From the NCBI RefSeq assembly GCF_028737215.1, contig NZ_JAQZAM010000001.1, forward strand, positions 372,001 to 436,000: a stretch of DNA of 64,000 nt, written 5' to 3'. The notes under the pieces were generated by a model, which was not told the DNA's origin, made no database searches, and saw only the letters and a program-made list of their open reading frames with translations. Below, in pieces: positions 39,102 through 47,566 of this stretch. How positions within the stretch are numbered: the stretch's first letter is position 1; the number at the start of each line of letters is the position of its first letter. This stretch comes from Actinomycetospora chibensis. Lineage in GTDB: Bacteria > Actinomycetota > Actinomycetes > Mycobacteriales > Pseudonocardiaceae. Position numbers and translations under genes: made by a program.

Positions 39102-41802
39102 GGTCGGGGGTCCGGAGGACGTCCGGAGTCCGGCCGGGATCCTCGGTGTCGGCGAGCAGGCCCGCGTCGTAGGCCGCGACGACGGCGGCGCGCCGGTCGT
39201 TCACCCCGAGCTTGCTGTAGATCGCGCCGACCTGGGTCTTGATCGTGTTCGGTGAGACGTGCAGGTCCTCGGCGATCTCGGTGGTGGTCGACAACGAGGG
39301 CAGGAGCCGCAGGATGGTCGCCTCCCGGTCGCTGAGGGCGGACCCGCAGGTCGAGCGGCCCCGGACACCCGCGGCCAGTGCCCTGCGCGCGAACCCATCG
39401 GCGGCGCCGAAGCTGCCGACCTGGTGCGCCAGGAGCTCCCGCACCGTCCCGGAGGCGTGCGTGAAGGGCCGCACCAGCTCGAGCGGAGCGGCACGGTCGA
39501 GGGCGTCGACCAGGAGGCGACGGGCGTGGGCCCGGTCCTGCGCCAGCTCGGCCTCACCGGCGGCGAGCAGCAGCGTCTCGACGGCGGCCTCGGGGAGCAG
39601 GGTCGGCGCCGACCCGTCGAGCACCGGACGGAGCCCCCGCTCCGGGGGACCCTTCCCGCCCTCCCCGGGCCCCCGCTCCGCGGCGACCTCGCGGGCGTCC
39701 ATGAGAGCGACCTCGCCGGTCGGGCCGAGGCGCGCGGCGAGCCAGCGCCGGACGGCCCGGGCGTGCGCGGGCCGCCCCAGCGCGACCGCGGTCTCGTGCT
39801 CGAGGATCGCCGCCATGGCGGCCTGCGGGGCCACCAGCTCCCGGTCGGCGAACGCGGTGCGCGCCGCCTGCATCTCCTCGAGGCCGTGGACGAACCGGCC
39901 CTCGTCCACGTCGGCGGCGCCGTGGACGATGTGCATGAGCAGCCTCTCGGCCGGATGCAGGCCGTCATCGGCCCTGGCGAGGAGGTCGGCCGCGTGCTGG
40001 CGGGCGTCGTCCGGCCGTCCGCGCAGGAGCGACCCGTAGGCCAGCGCCGACCGGGCGGAGACCGACCAGGCCGACCCGTCCCGTCCGCCCGGGTCGCTCG
40101 CCGCGGTGGCCGCGGTGGCCGCGATCGCCTCCCGGCCGTGCCGGACCATTCCGGAGGCGTCGCCACCCATCACGGCCGCCGTCGCGAGCAGGGCGGCGCA
40201 CTGCCGGGCGAGACGGTGGTGCCCGAGGTCGGCGGCCCGGGCGGACGCCGCCTCCAGCGTGGGGACCGCCCCGGCGCCGTCCCGGAGGACGAAGAGTCGG
40301 GTCGCGCCGTCGAGGGCCTCGGTCAGCGCGCCCCAGGCCGCGGCACGGGCGCATCGTGCCCGCTCGTCGCCGGGTGTCCGCTCGTCGCCGGGTGCCCGGG
40401 CTCCGGCCGGGTCGGCGGGCTCGACGGTGGCCGCCGCCAGGTCGGCGACGGCGCGGAGCGCGCGGAGCTCGGCCGCGTCCTCCGTCGGGGAGCCGCGCAG
40501 CGCCACCGCGGTGGCCTCCCCCACGCCGCCGTCCAGGGCCGGGAGCACGAGGCGCAGCGCCGGGTCGGCCTCCACGGTCTCGGGAGGGAGCGCCGCACAG
40601 GCCCGGCGCAGCGGCTCGCGGTCGCCGGTGAGGACGAGGGGAACGGCCCAGCCGCGGACCAGGCGGGCCAGGAGCGCGTCGTCACCCGACGCCCGGGCGT
40701 GTTCGAGGGCCTCCACGGGACGATCGTTCGCCGCGGACCACTCGGCCGCACGGACGTGGAGCCGGGCCAGGTGGGCCGGCCGCCGATCGAGCTCGCCGCG
40801 GAGCCACGCACGCAGCAGCGTCGGCATCGCGACGTGCCCGTCGCCGGGGTCGACGGCGACGAGCGAGGTCTCGCGCCCGAGCCGCTCGAGGGTCGGGACG
40901 GCGTCGTCGCGCCCGGTGAGCTCGGCGGCGAGCGACGGCCCGACGGTGGTCGCCACGCTGAGGTCCTCGAGGAGCGTGCGGTCGCCCTCGGAGAGCCCGC
41001 CCAGGACCTCGTCGCGGAAATAGGCCGCGGTCGCGCGCTCGCCCCGCGGGAACGTGGCGAGGAGCCCGGTCACCTCGACGGACCGTCGGGCGGCGGCCGC
41101 GACGAGGCCGAGCCCGGCGGCCCATCCGCCGGTCAGGGCGTGCGCCCTCTCCACCTGGCTCGACGACATCCGGGCCCCGCCCCGCGACAGCAGCGACGTC
41201 GCCTCGGTGACCGAGAAGCGCAGCCGGTCGCCGGGCAGGTCGACGACGCCACCCTCCAGGCGCAGGCGGGCCAGGGACACCGGCGGCGGAGTCCGCCCGC
41301 ACAGGACGACACGGAGGCGTGCCGGCCGGTAGCGGATCATCGCCGCCAGCTCGTCGAGCACCGCGGGGTCGGTGAGCTCCTGGACGTCGTCGAGGACGAG
41401 CCGGACCTCGTCCGGGAGCGTGTCGAGCACGGCGAGCAGACGTCCGGTGGTCAGCGGGTCGCCGGGGTCGCCCGCGAGCCCGTCCGACGACGCGACGAGA
41501 GCCTCGGCGAGGGCGGGCACGCACGCGGCGACGGCGTGGGCCACCGCGGTGGGGAGGCGCCCCGGCCGGTCGTCGGTCGGGTCGAGGGACACCCACGCCG
41601 TCGCGACGGGCGACGTCCGGGCCCAGTCGGCGAGGAGCAGCGTCTTGCCGGCGCCGGCGTGGGCTCGCAAGGTGGTCACCGGCGCCGTCGCGGCCGCCGC
41701 CTCCACCAGGTCGTTCAGGTGGTCCCGGGGGACGAACCCGGTCGGCAGCACGGGTGGGCCGACCTTCGCGGCGGGGACGCGCTGACCGGCGACGCCGACC
41801 AT
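39085..41802 (-). CDS. LAL-type LuxR regulator 2 (MalT-like)
   Basis: 905 residues. Walker A AHAGAGKT (47-54), Walker B VRLVLDDVQEL, TPR-like helical centre, C-terminal LuxR domain (LSDREATILRLLPSLSTTTE; VSPNTIKTQVGAIYSKLGV) and a short extra tail after the helix-turn-helix. Around residue 475 a short repeat GDERTPGDER reflects a local DNA duplication near 40370-40395. GTGGAGG precedes ATG 41802. Two direct CTCATCCTC repeats lie upstream (41857 and 41887). Inducer unknown. Confidence 0.92.
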   Translation of the reverse strand: MVGVAGQRVPAAKVGPPVLPTGFVPRDHLNDLVEAAAATAPVTTLRAHAGAGKTLLLADWARTSPVATAWVSLDPTDDRPGRLPTAVAHAVAACVPALAEALVASSDGLAGDPGDPLTTGRLLAVLDTLPDEVRLVLDDVQELTDPAVLDELAAMIRYRPARLRVVLCGRTPPPVSLARLRLEGGVVDLPGDRLRFSVTEATSLLSRGGARMSSSQVERAHALTGGWAAGLGLVAAAARRSVEVTGLLATFPRGERATAAYFRDEVLGGLSEGDRTLLEDLSVATTVGPSLAAELTGRDDAVPTLERLGRETSLVAVDPGDGHVAMPTLLRAWLRGELDRRPAHLARLHVRAAEWSAANDRPVEALEHARASGDDALLARLVRGWAVPLVLTGDREPLRRACAALPPETVEADPALRLVLPALDGGVGEATAVALRGSPTEDAAELRALRAVADLAAATVEPADPAGARAPGDERTPGDERARCARAAAWGALTEALDGATRLFVLRDGAGAVPTLEAASARAADLGHHRLARQCAALLATAAVMGGDASGMVRHGREAIAATAATAASDPGGRDGSAWSVSARSALAYGSLLRGRPDDARQHAADLLARADDGLHPAERLLMHIVHGAADVDEGRFVHGLEEMQAARTAFADRELVAPQAAMAAILEHETAVALGRPAHARAVRRWLAARLGPTGEVALMDAREVAAERGPGEGGKGPPERGLRPVLDGSAPTLLPEAAVETLLLAAGEAELAQDRAHARRLLVDALDRAAPLELVRPFTHASGTVRELLAHQVGSFGAADGFARRALAAGVRGRSTCGSALSDREATILRLLPSLSTTTEIAEDLHVSPNTIKTQVGAIYSKLGVNDRRAAVVAAYDAGLLADTEDPGRTPDVLRTPDLLRSG

Positions 41803-41856
41803 GCCGACCTCCACGCCCGTTGCGCGAGTGCTCTCCCGGGGGTGGAAGAGACTTCT

Positions 41857-41897
41857 CTCATCCTCCGGAACGCGGGGTGAGAGAGACTCATCCTCGG
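41857..41897. promoter_or_regulatory. Direct MalT-box-like repeats upstream of LAL regulator 2
   Basis: CTCATCCTCCGG (41857-41868) and CTCATCCTCGG (41887-41897), 30 bases apart start to start. Read toward the LAL 2 gene this is GAGGATGAG, containing GGATGA, the MalT core. Paired direct boxes are the normal MalT arrangement. Confidence 0.5.
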
Positions 41898-41931
41898 AGC
41901 ATGAAATGAGATCCCGGAATGACCGGGCCGG

Positions 41932-44574
41932 TCAGAGGAGCCGGAGCTCCCTCGCGCGACGCACGGCCTCGCGCCGTCCGCCGACGCCGAGCTTTCGGTA
42001 GACCGTTTGCTGGTGTGTCTTCACCGTGTTGATGGAGACACTCAATTCTGCGGCGATTTCGGAGTTCCCGAGCGTGCTCGAGAGGTAACGCAGGATGACG
42101 GTTTCGCGCGGGGTGAGGGGGGTCGGTGTCCGACGTGCCGGATCCGGCGCGGGATCGAGCTGACGGCTCAGGCGGCTCATCAGCTCCACGGCGAAGGCGG
42201 CGGCGCCGGTGCCGCGCTCGATCCGCCGGCTCAGCAGCCGGCGCAGACCGTCGGCGCGGGCCGTGAGGGGCCGACGCAGCTCGTGCGGCGCCGCGGTGTG
42301 CAGTGCGCGGTCGAGCGAGCCCAGGGCCGCCTCGTCGTCGCCCCGGGCCGCGGCCGCGAGGGCCCACAGGAGGTCGGTGGCGACCTGCGTCCGCACCGTC
42401 GACGGCCCGCCGCCGAGGCCGGCGAGGAGCTGCTCGGCACCGTCGGGATCGCCCTCGAGCAGGTGCATGCCGGCCAGCGCGACGACGGCCTCGGGGGTGT
42501 CGTGCGCCTGGAGTCCCGCCAGCGCGGACCTCCCCCGGACCGGATCGTGGAGCTGCACCGCGAGCTCGGCCTGCGCGAGCAGGCTGCGGTCGAGGAGCCT
42601 CGCCGGCACGACGGACGGGGCCAGGGCCCGCGTCCTGGTCTGCAGCCCGAGCAGGGCCGCCTCCGGGTCGTTCTCGGCGCGCCGGTGGGCCCGCAGCACG
42701 GCCATGGTCAGCGCGACGTGCGGTTCGGGCGCCGCGGCCGCGACCTCCTCGGCCTTCCGCAGCCACGGGTCGACCTCGGAGAGCTCCCCGCTGTCGAGGT
42801 GCGCCCAGGCCAGGGCCAGGTAGGCCGAGACCACCTGGATGGTCGGCGCCGATCCGGTCGCCGTCGCCCGGGCCACGACCGCGCGGGCCTCGGTCCGCGC
42901 GAGCGTCAGATGTCCCCGTGCGCACTCCAACAGGGCCAGCTGCGCCAGGGCGTTCACCCGTGGCAGCACGAGCCCGACCGCGGGCTCCGCCTCGGTCGCG
43001 GCGCGCAGGTGGACCTCCGCGGCATCGAGCTCGCCCAGCCACAGCTCCGCGGTGCCCTGGTTGCTGAGCGTGAGAACGCGGACGAGGTCCCAGCCCGCCA
43101 GACCCAGCTCCGCGAGCTCGCCGGGATCGAGGGGGATGCGCCGACACGCCGCCGCGAGCCCGTCGAGGTCGCCGCGCAGGCGCGCGTCGGCGAGGGCGAT
43201 CAGGTCCAGCACCAGGCGGACCCGGCGCGCGCGGGGCGCCGGGAGCGCCTCGAGCCGCGCCTCGGCCGCGCCGATCAGGTCCGCGAGCTCCTCGTCGCGC
43301 CCGTACACCATCCGGGCGCCCGCGAGCCCGGCCGCGAGCTCGGGGTGGGCGAGCAACGCGTCGCGGGGCACGGCGGCGAGCATCGTGTCCAGCTCCCGGC
43401 CCCGGCCCCGGAGCACGAGCCCGACGTCGTGGACGCCGACGAGCTCGGCGGCGAGCGGGAGCAGACCGCCGGCGAGGGCGAGGCGGATCGCCGCCTCGGG
43501 CAGGGACCGACGCCGGTACCACTCCGCGGCCCGTCGGTACAGGTCACGGCGGGCTCGTGGCTCGACCATCCGGCTGCGCAGGACGTCGGTCACGAACCCC
43601 GGGAGGCGGAACCACCGTCCGCCCTCCCCCACGGCCTGCACGAACAGGTTCGACGCCGACAGCTCGGCCAGCATCGCGGCGCCGTCGTCGTCGCCGGTCA
43701 CCGCGTCGGCGAGCTCGGCGCAGACCAGGTCGAGGATGCAGATCTTCTCGAGGAACCGCAGGACGCGCTCCGACTGCGGTTCGAGGACCTCGCTCTGCAG
43801 GTAGGCCGTCACCGTGCGGTCGTCACCGGAGAACGACGCGAGGAAGCTCGCGACGTCCGCGCCGGGGGCCCGGAGCGGCAGCGCGGCCAGCCGCAGACCG
43901 GCGGCCCAGCCGTCGGTCCGCCGGACCAGGAGCTCGAGCTGGTCGGTGGTGAGCTCCACGCCGACGAGGGCGAACAGCTCCCGGGCCTCGGGCGGCACGA
44001 AGGCCAGGTCGGAGGCGCGTACCTCGGCGAGCAGCCCGGCGAGCCGCAACCGGTGCAGCGGCCACGGCGGGTCGCGGCGGGTGAGCACCACCAGGCGCAC
44101 CCCCTCAGGGGGTGCCGTGATCCACCGATGCAGCCCGGTCCACACCTCGGGCGAGGTGATCTGGTGGACCTCGTCGAGCACGAGGACGGCCGGTCCCACG
44201 ACGTGGCGCACGGCGTCGGCCACACGGTCGGCGAGGTCCGTGCCGGACCGGTCGTCGGCGACGCGGCGCAGGAGGGCGTCCGCCGGTGCGCCCACGACCG
44301 CCGCCAGGGACGTCGCGACGGCCCGCCAGAAGGTGTCGGGGGTGTCGTCGGCGGGGCCCACCGTCAGCCAGGCGGGACGCTCGACCGCCCGCGCGCCGAG
44401 CCAGGAGGCGAGGAGCACCGTCTTGCCCCACCCCGCGGAGGCGGACACGAGGGTGACGGGTGATTCCGCGCCGAGATCGAGGAGGTCGTACAGACGCGGG
44501 CGGTCGACGACGTGCAAGGCCACGGGAACGGAGTACTTCACGTCGGGGTGCGTGGCGGAAACGTCGGCGGGCAT
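41932..44574 (-). CDS. LAL-type LuxR regulator 3 (MalT-like)
   Basis: 880 residues. Walker A SASAGWGKT (44-52), Walker B AVLVLDEVHQI, a long TPR-like region (LGELDAAEVHLRAATEAEP, ALAWAHLDSGELSE) and C-terminal LuxR domain (LTPRETVILRYLSSTLGNSE; VSINTVKTHQQTVYRKLGV). The DExH-like DEVH Walker B is the usual MalT form. It lies head-to-tail with LAL regulator 2. ATG 44574 is chosen; GTG 44580 is also in frame. CTCATCC at 44599-44605 is a further MalT-core match upstream. Confidence 0.92.
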   Translation of the reverse strand: MPADVSATHPDVKYSVPVALHVVDRPRLYDLLDLGAESPVTLVSASAGWGKTVLLASWLGARAVERPAWLTVGPADDTPDTFWRAVATSLAAVVGAPADALLRRVADDRSGTDLADRVADAVRHVVGPAVLVLDEVHQITSPEVWTGLHRWITAPPEGVRLVVLTRRDPPWPLHRLRLAGLLAEVRASDLAFVPPEARELFALVGVELTTDQLELLVRRTDGWAAGLRLAALPLRAPGADVASFLASFSGDDRTVTAYLQSEVLEPQSERVLRFLEKICILDLVCAELADAVTGDDDGAAMLAELSASNLFVQAVGEGGRWFRLPGFVTDVLRSRMVEPRARRDLYRRAAEWYRRRSLPEAAIRLALAGGLLPLAAELVGVHDVGLVLRGRGRELDTMLAAVPRDALLAHPELAAGLAGARMVYGRDEELADLIGAAEARLEALPAPRARRVRLVLDLIALADARLRGDLDGLAAACRRIPLDPGELAELGLAGWDLVRVLTLSNQGTAELWLGELDAAEVHLRAATEAEPAVGLVLPRVNALAQLALLECARGHLTLARTEARAVVARATATGSAPTIQVVSAYLALAWAHLDSGELSEVDPWLRKAEEVAAAAPEPHVALTMAVLRAHRRAENDPEAALLGLQTRTRALAPSVVPARLLDRSLLAQAELAVQLHDPVRGRSALAGLQAHDTPEAVVALAGMHLLEGDPDGAEQLLAGLGGGPSTVRTQVATDLLWALAAAARGDDEAALGSLDRALHTAAPHELRRPLTARADGLRRLLSRRIERGTGAAAFAVELMSRLSRQLDPAPDPARRTPTPLTPRETVILRYLSSTLGNSEIAAELSVSINTVKTHQQTVYRKLGVGGRREAVRRARELRLL

Positions 44575-44598
44575 CGTCACCCCCGACCTCGGAAGCCT

Positions 44599-44605
44599 CT
44601 CATCC
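44599..44605. promoter_or_regulatory. MalT-core match upstream of LAL regulator 3
   Basis: CTCATCC (GGATGAG on the other strand), 25 bases before the LAL 3 start. Single and short; given because it repeats the 41857 and 41887 sites. Confidence 0.35.
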
Positions 44606-44619
44606 TGCACACGACAGTA

Positions 44620-44638
44620 TCATTCTCGCGGGGTGACT
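44620..44638 (+). promoter_or_regulatory. Island regulon box 9
   Basis: Toward the GAP-family gene: TCATT-CTCGCGG-GGTGACT, one change from consensus. It is far (about 190 bases) from the start, but box 10 lies closer. Confidence 0.4.
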
Positions 44639-44787
44639 CGGCGCGCCAGAATGTCGTGCACCATTCAAGGAGCCTTCTCGGATCATCGGGCGCCGCTGTC
44701 CGGCGCAGGAAATGGCCGCGAACCCCGAGAATTGATTCCGGACGGTGTCGGGACGGTCTCTCTCGGTGGCCCTCCCGGGCACCACCC

Positions 44788-44806
44788 CCCTCCTCCCGGG
44801 GTGATG
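44788..44806 (+). promoter_or_regulatory. Island regulon box 10 (variant)
   Basis: Toward the GAP-family gene: CCCTC-CTCCCGG-GGTGATG. It overlaps ATG 44804, so translation probably begins further in. Confidence 0.4.
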
Positions 44807-44830
44807 CCGGCGGACGCGGGTGGTGCGAGC

Positions 44831-45511
44831 GTGCGCCCGGTGAGCGTCGACGTCATCGTGCTGGGCCTGGCGAGCGTGGTCCGTCCGACGTCCGTCGCCG
44901 CGGTGTACGCGTTCCTCGCGGCCCGGTCCCCGACGCCCCTGCTGCTGGCCTACATCCTCGCGGGCCTCGCGCTCAGCCTGTCGGTCGGCGTCGCCGCGGT
45001 GACGATCGTCCACGTCAGTCCCCCGCCCCCGACGGTGACCAGCACGGGCCGCTCCGTCGCCTACCTCGTGCTCGGGGCCGGGTCGGTGGGGATGGCGCTG
45101 TACTACGCGTTCCGGGATCCGCCCGACCGTCCGGCGAGGGAGCGCCCGGCCCGCCCGCCGGGTGCGTTGCGGCGGCGCCTCGCCCAGCCGACCGTCACGA
45201 ACGCCGCGGTGGCGGGGCTGGCCACCCACCTGCCGGGCGTCTTCTACCTGGGCGCACTCGCCGCGATCGTGGCCGACCGGCCCGGCCTCGTCAGCGGTCT
45301 GCTCCAGGTCGGTGCGTACAACCTGCTCTGGTACGCGGTGCCGCTGGCCGCCCTGGCGTCCTGGACCTGGCACCCCGAGACCACACGTGACAGCGCGGCG
45401 CGCCTGACCTCCTGGGTCCAGGCCCACAAGAAGCACCTCATCGTCACGGTGTTCGTCCTCGTCGGCGCCTACCTCGTGGTCGTCGGGGTCGTCGACCTGG
45501 CCACCGGGTGA
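44831..45511 (+). CDS. GAP-family (SfLAP-like) membrane protein
   Basis: About 226 residues, six helices. SVDVIVLGLASVVRPTSVAAVYAFL and LLLAYILAGLALSLSVG correspond to helices 1-2 of GAP/SfLAP proteins, as in the gene at 2267; the middle carries a basic Pro/Arg loop. Starts at GTG 44831 or GTG 44840 are preferred over ATG 44804, which lies within box 10. Neither has a strong ribosome site. The transported lipid or solute is unknown. Confidence 0.7.
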   Translation: MRPVSVDVIVLGLASVVRPTSVAAVYAFLAARSPTPLLLAYILAGLALSLSVGVAAVTIVHVSPPPPTVTSTGRSVAYLVLGAGSVGMALYYAFRDPPDRPARERPARPPGALRRRLAQPTVTNAAVAGLATHLPGVFYLGALAAIVADRPGLVSGLLQVGAYNLLWYAVPLAALASWTWHPETTRDSAARLTSWVQAHKKHLIVTVFVLVGAYLVVVGVVDLATG

Positions 45512-45566
45512 GAGGGTGCCCCTCGTGCGTGGGGGTGGGGTTCCTGGTGCTCGTCGGCGGGATCGG

Positions 45567-46247
45567 GTGACCGGGGACGCCGCGGAGTCCGCCGCGGCCG
45601 ACGGAGGCCGCTACGGGCTCGTCCTGGCCCTGCTCGTGGCCGGGTACCTGGTGGGCGCGCTGGCGACCGACACCTGGGTGAGCCTCCTGACGGTGCTGCT
45701 CTACCTCGGCGCCCTGGTCCTCGCCATCCGGGCGGCCCGCCTGGGCCGGCCCCTCGTGTGGGGGCTGCGGGTCGGGGCGACGGTCGGCTCGGCGGGGGCG
45801 CTCGCGGTGCTGCTCTCGAACCCCGGGAACGGGTTCCGCGGGGTGGCCGCGCTGTGGCTCGCCCTGATCCTCGGCATCACCGTCGTGCTCGTCGTCCGGC
45901 ACATCCTGCGGCACCGGGTCGTGACGCTCCAGACGATCGCGGGCGCGCTGAGCGCCTACCTGCTCATCGGGCTGATGTTCGCCGAGATCTACACCGGCAT
46001 GTCACGGCTCGGGACGGCGCCGTTCTTCGCGAACGGCCAGGTCCCCGACACCGCCACGGTGCAGTACTTCAGCTTCACGACCCTGACCACCCTCGGGTAC
46101 GGCGACTTCACCGCCGCCCGCAACGCCGGACGTGCCGTCGCCGTGCTCGAGGCCCTGCTCGGCCAGATCTTCCTCGTGACCCTCGTCGCGCGACTCGTGT
46201 CCAACTTCGGCAACGAAAGACCACCACGGCGCGGCGAGGACGGCTGA
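45567..46247 (+). CDS. Potassium channel-like protein with four extra helices
   Basis: 226 residues. Four N-terminal helices precede a two-helix pore module with the selectivity filter TTLGYGDF (FTTLTTLGYGDFTAAR). Arg/His-rich loop VVRHILRHRVV sits before the pore. This layout is between a simple K+ channel and a voltage-gated one; no clear S4 charge ladder is seen. GTG 45567 was taken because GGCGGGA precedes it. It follows the GAP gene by 55 bases. Confidence 0.82.
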   Translation: MTGDAAESAAADGGRYGLVLALLVAGYLVGALATDTWVSLLTVLLYLGALVLAIRAARLGRPLVWGLRVGATVGSAGALAVLLSNPGNGFRGVAALWLALILGITVVLVVRHILRHRVVTLQTIAGALSAYLLIGLMFAEIYTGMSRLGTAPFFANGQVPDTATVQYFSFTTLTTLGYGDFTAARNAGRAVAVLEALLGQIFLVTLVARLVSNFGNERPPRRGEDG

Positions 46248-46254
46248 CGGGGTC

Positions 46255-46461
46255 CTAGGGCACCACGCGGTGGAACGACGTCACCTCGAGCCCCAGGGAC
46301 CGGCAGAGCGCGAGGAGCCCGTGGAGGCCGGACTCGTCGACCACGTCCGTGGAGATCACGGTCTCGGCCGGGACGACGTCGATCGTCGTGTCGGGGAACG
46401 CGTCGCGCGCCCGCTCCGAGAGCCGGCCCGCCACCCTCAGCTCGTACCGGTACCCGTCCAC
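46255..46461 (-). CDS. Small soluble protein of unknown function
   Basis: 68 residues, YELRVAGRLSERARDAFPDT...VISTDVVDESGLHGLLALCRSLGLEVTSFHRV. The strand-helix-strand order resembles the small ACT-like or BON-like alpha/beta proteins seen in stress clusters, but I do not recognise the family. GTG 46461 is one base from the stop of the LapA-like gene, so it is second in that operon. Confidence 0.6.
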   Translation of the reverse strand: MDGYRYELRVAGRLSERARDAFPDTTIDVVPAETVISTDVVDESGLHGLLALCRSLGLEVTSFHRVVP

Positions 46462-46462
46462 C

Positions 46463-46756
46463 TCAGTCCCGCCGTTCGGCCCGGCGGTCCGCGCGGCGCC
46501 GGTGACGGCGCATCACACCGACGCCGAACCAGATCAGCGCCCCGACGAGCGCCGTCACCACGGTGAACAGCCAGAGCGGCCAGGTGAAGCTCCAGAACAG
46601 GAACGTCAGCGTGATGCGTTCGGTGTTCTGGATCATGAAGATGACGAGCAGACCCACCCCGACGAGCGAGGCGATCGCCCCGGCGCCGAGCCGGGCTCCT
46701 CCTCCCCGAGCTCCCCCGGCACCGCCCGCGGTGGCGCCGGAATGTTGCTGGACCAT
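46463..46756 (-). CDS. LapA-domain membrane protein
   Basis: 97 residues with a Gly/Ala-rich head and two helices. VGLLVIFMIQNTERITLTFLFWSFTWPLWL matches the LapA (DUF1049) pattern, where IQN and FLFWSFxxPL are conserved. In other bacteria LapA works in lipopolysaccharide or envelope assembly; its actinobacterial role is unknown. Box 11 lies 67 bases upstream of ATG 46756. Confidence 0.82.
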   Translation of the reverse strand: MVQQHSGATAGGAGGARGGGARLGAGAIASLVGVGLLVIFMIQNTERITLTFLFWSFTWPLWLFTVVTALVGALIWFGVGVMRRHRRRADRRAERRD

Positions 46757-46823
46757 GGGACGTCCTCCGGGCGGCCGTGACGATGGGGGCCACCGGAGCG
46801 TGGCGCGACCGCCGGGGCCGTGG

Positions 46824-46842
46824 CATCACCCGGCCGGGATGA
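46824..46842 (-). promoter_or_regulatory. Island regulon box 11
   Basis: Toward the LapA-like gene: TCATC-CCGGCCG-GGTGATG. Exact consensus. Confidence 0.55.
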
Positions 46843-46868
46843 CGTGGGTGCACGCCCGCCCGCGCCGC

Positions 46869-47144
46869 TCATGCCATGGCTCGGCGCCGTCGGTAGGCAC
46901 CGCCGCCCGCGTAGCTCGAGAGGTCGACCAGCAGCGCCAGCGCCAGGAACAGGAAGTCGAGGCCGACGACACCACCGGGCGCCACGAGGAAGTAGGTCAG
47001 CGTCGTCCAGGGCAGGAAGAGGAACCCCAGGACCGGGACCAGGAACGTTCCGAAGACGGCACTCCACTGCAGCGGCGAGACCAATGCCCACACGAGGATG
47101 ACCGCTCGCGGCCCGATGAGCAGCAGGATGATGAACAGGCACAT
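46869..47144 (-). CDS. Small membrane protein of unknown function
   Basis: 91 residues with three hydrophobic segments (LFIILLLIGPRAVILVWALV, FGTFLVPVLGFLFLPWTTLTYFLV, GLDFLFLALALLVDL) and a basic tail. PWTTLTYFLVAPGGVVGLDFLFLALALLVDLSSY occurs in short actinobacterial membrane proteins without a function. Box 12 lies 32 bases upstream of ATG 47144. Confidence 0.65.
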   Translation of the reverse strand: MCLFIILLLIGPRAVILVWALVSPLQWSAVFGTFLVPVLGFLFLPWTTLTYFLVAPGGVVGLDFLFLALALLVDLSSYAGGGAYRRRRAMA

Positions 47145-47176
47145 GCCGTCTTCGTAGACAGTCCCGCCGCATCGGT

Positions 47177-47195
47177 CCCCACCCCGCGGGGATGA
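47177..47195 (-). promoter_or_regulatory. Island regulon box 12 (imperfect)
   Basis: Toward the gene at 47144: TCATC-CCCGCGG-GGTGGGG, a partial right half. The distal side reads GGGGATGAG, close to the full MalT box. CGGGACGAC follows. Confidence 0.4.
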
Positions 47196-47210
47196 GATGT
47201 GCGGGACGAC

Positions 47211-47222
47211 TCACCCGGGTGA
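47211..47222. promoter_or_regulatory. Short perfect palindrome
   Basis: TCACCC-GGGTGA, 12 bases, 16 bases beyond box 12. Built of the same GGGTGA half-element but symmetric. It may be a second binding site. Confidence 0.35.
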
Positions 47223-47274
47223 ACGCACCCGCCCGATCGTGGGCGAGCCGGGACCGCCCGACCCGACGCGCCAC

Positions 47275-47280
47275 TATCGT
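47275..47280 (+). promoter_or_regulatory. -10 element of a probable leaderless promoter
   Basis: TATCGT, eight bases before ATG 47289, which has no ribosome site. Confidence 0.4.
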
Positions 47281-47288
47281 CGCCCGCG

Positions 47289-47528
47289 ATGGACACCCCG
47301 ATCTTCGCCGAGGTCACCCGCCGCGGGACCGACACCGGTCCGAGCGCCCTCTCGAGGGCCGTCACGAGCGCTCGGGGCGCCCACGAGGCGGGCCGTGACG
47401 GCGGTACCTCGGTGACGGATCTCCTGGGCCGCCAGACCGAGATCGCCCGGACGGACGCAGGGCGGTCGGCCGACACGGTGTACGTCGGCCACGTGCCGGG
47501 CCTGTTGAGTTTCCGTCTGCCGGCCTAG
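47289..47528 (+). CDS. Short hypothetical protein
   Basis: 79 residues (starts MDTPIFAEVTRRGTDT), soluble, no recognised domain. Codon use is normal for the genome (mostly G/C third bases). A -10-like TATCGT eight bases upstream supports a leaderless start. The gene ends 51 bases before the giant carboxylase and could be cotranscribed. It could also be spurious. Confidence 0.45.
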   Translation: MDTPIFAEVTRRGTDTGPSALSRAVTSARGAHEAGRDGGTSVTDLLGRQTEIARTDAGRSADTVYVGHVPGLLSFRLPA

Positions 47529-47566
47529 AGGCCGTCGCGAGGGCCGCACACCACCCCGGTCGCGGT

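Noticed and set aside
24777-47195. Regulon box as a sigma-factor promoter (-35/-10)
   Set aside because: The two halves are only seven bases apart and their distance to starts varies from 16 to 193 bases, unlike a promoter.
27608-47210. Boxes as DosR/DevR dormancy sites
   Set aside because: The GGGAC units near some boxes recall a DosR half-site, but no GGGAC-N-GTCCC palindrome was found and no DosR-type regulator is encoded here.
47177-47222. Box 12 plus palindrome as a Rho-independent terminator
   Set aside because: No T-tract, and it lies upstream rather than downstream of the genes on both sides.
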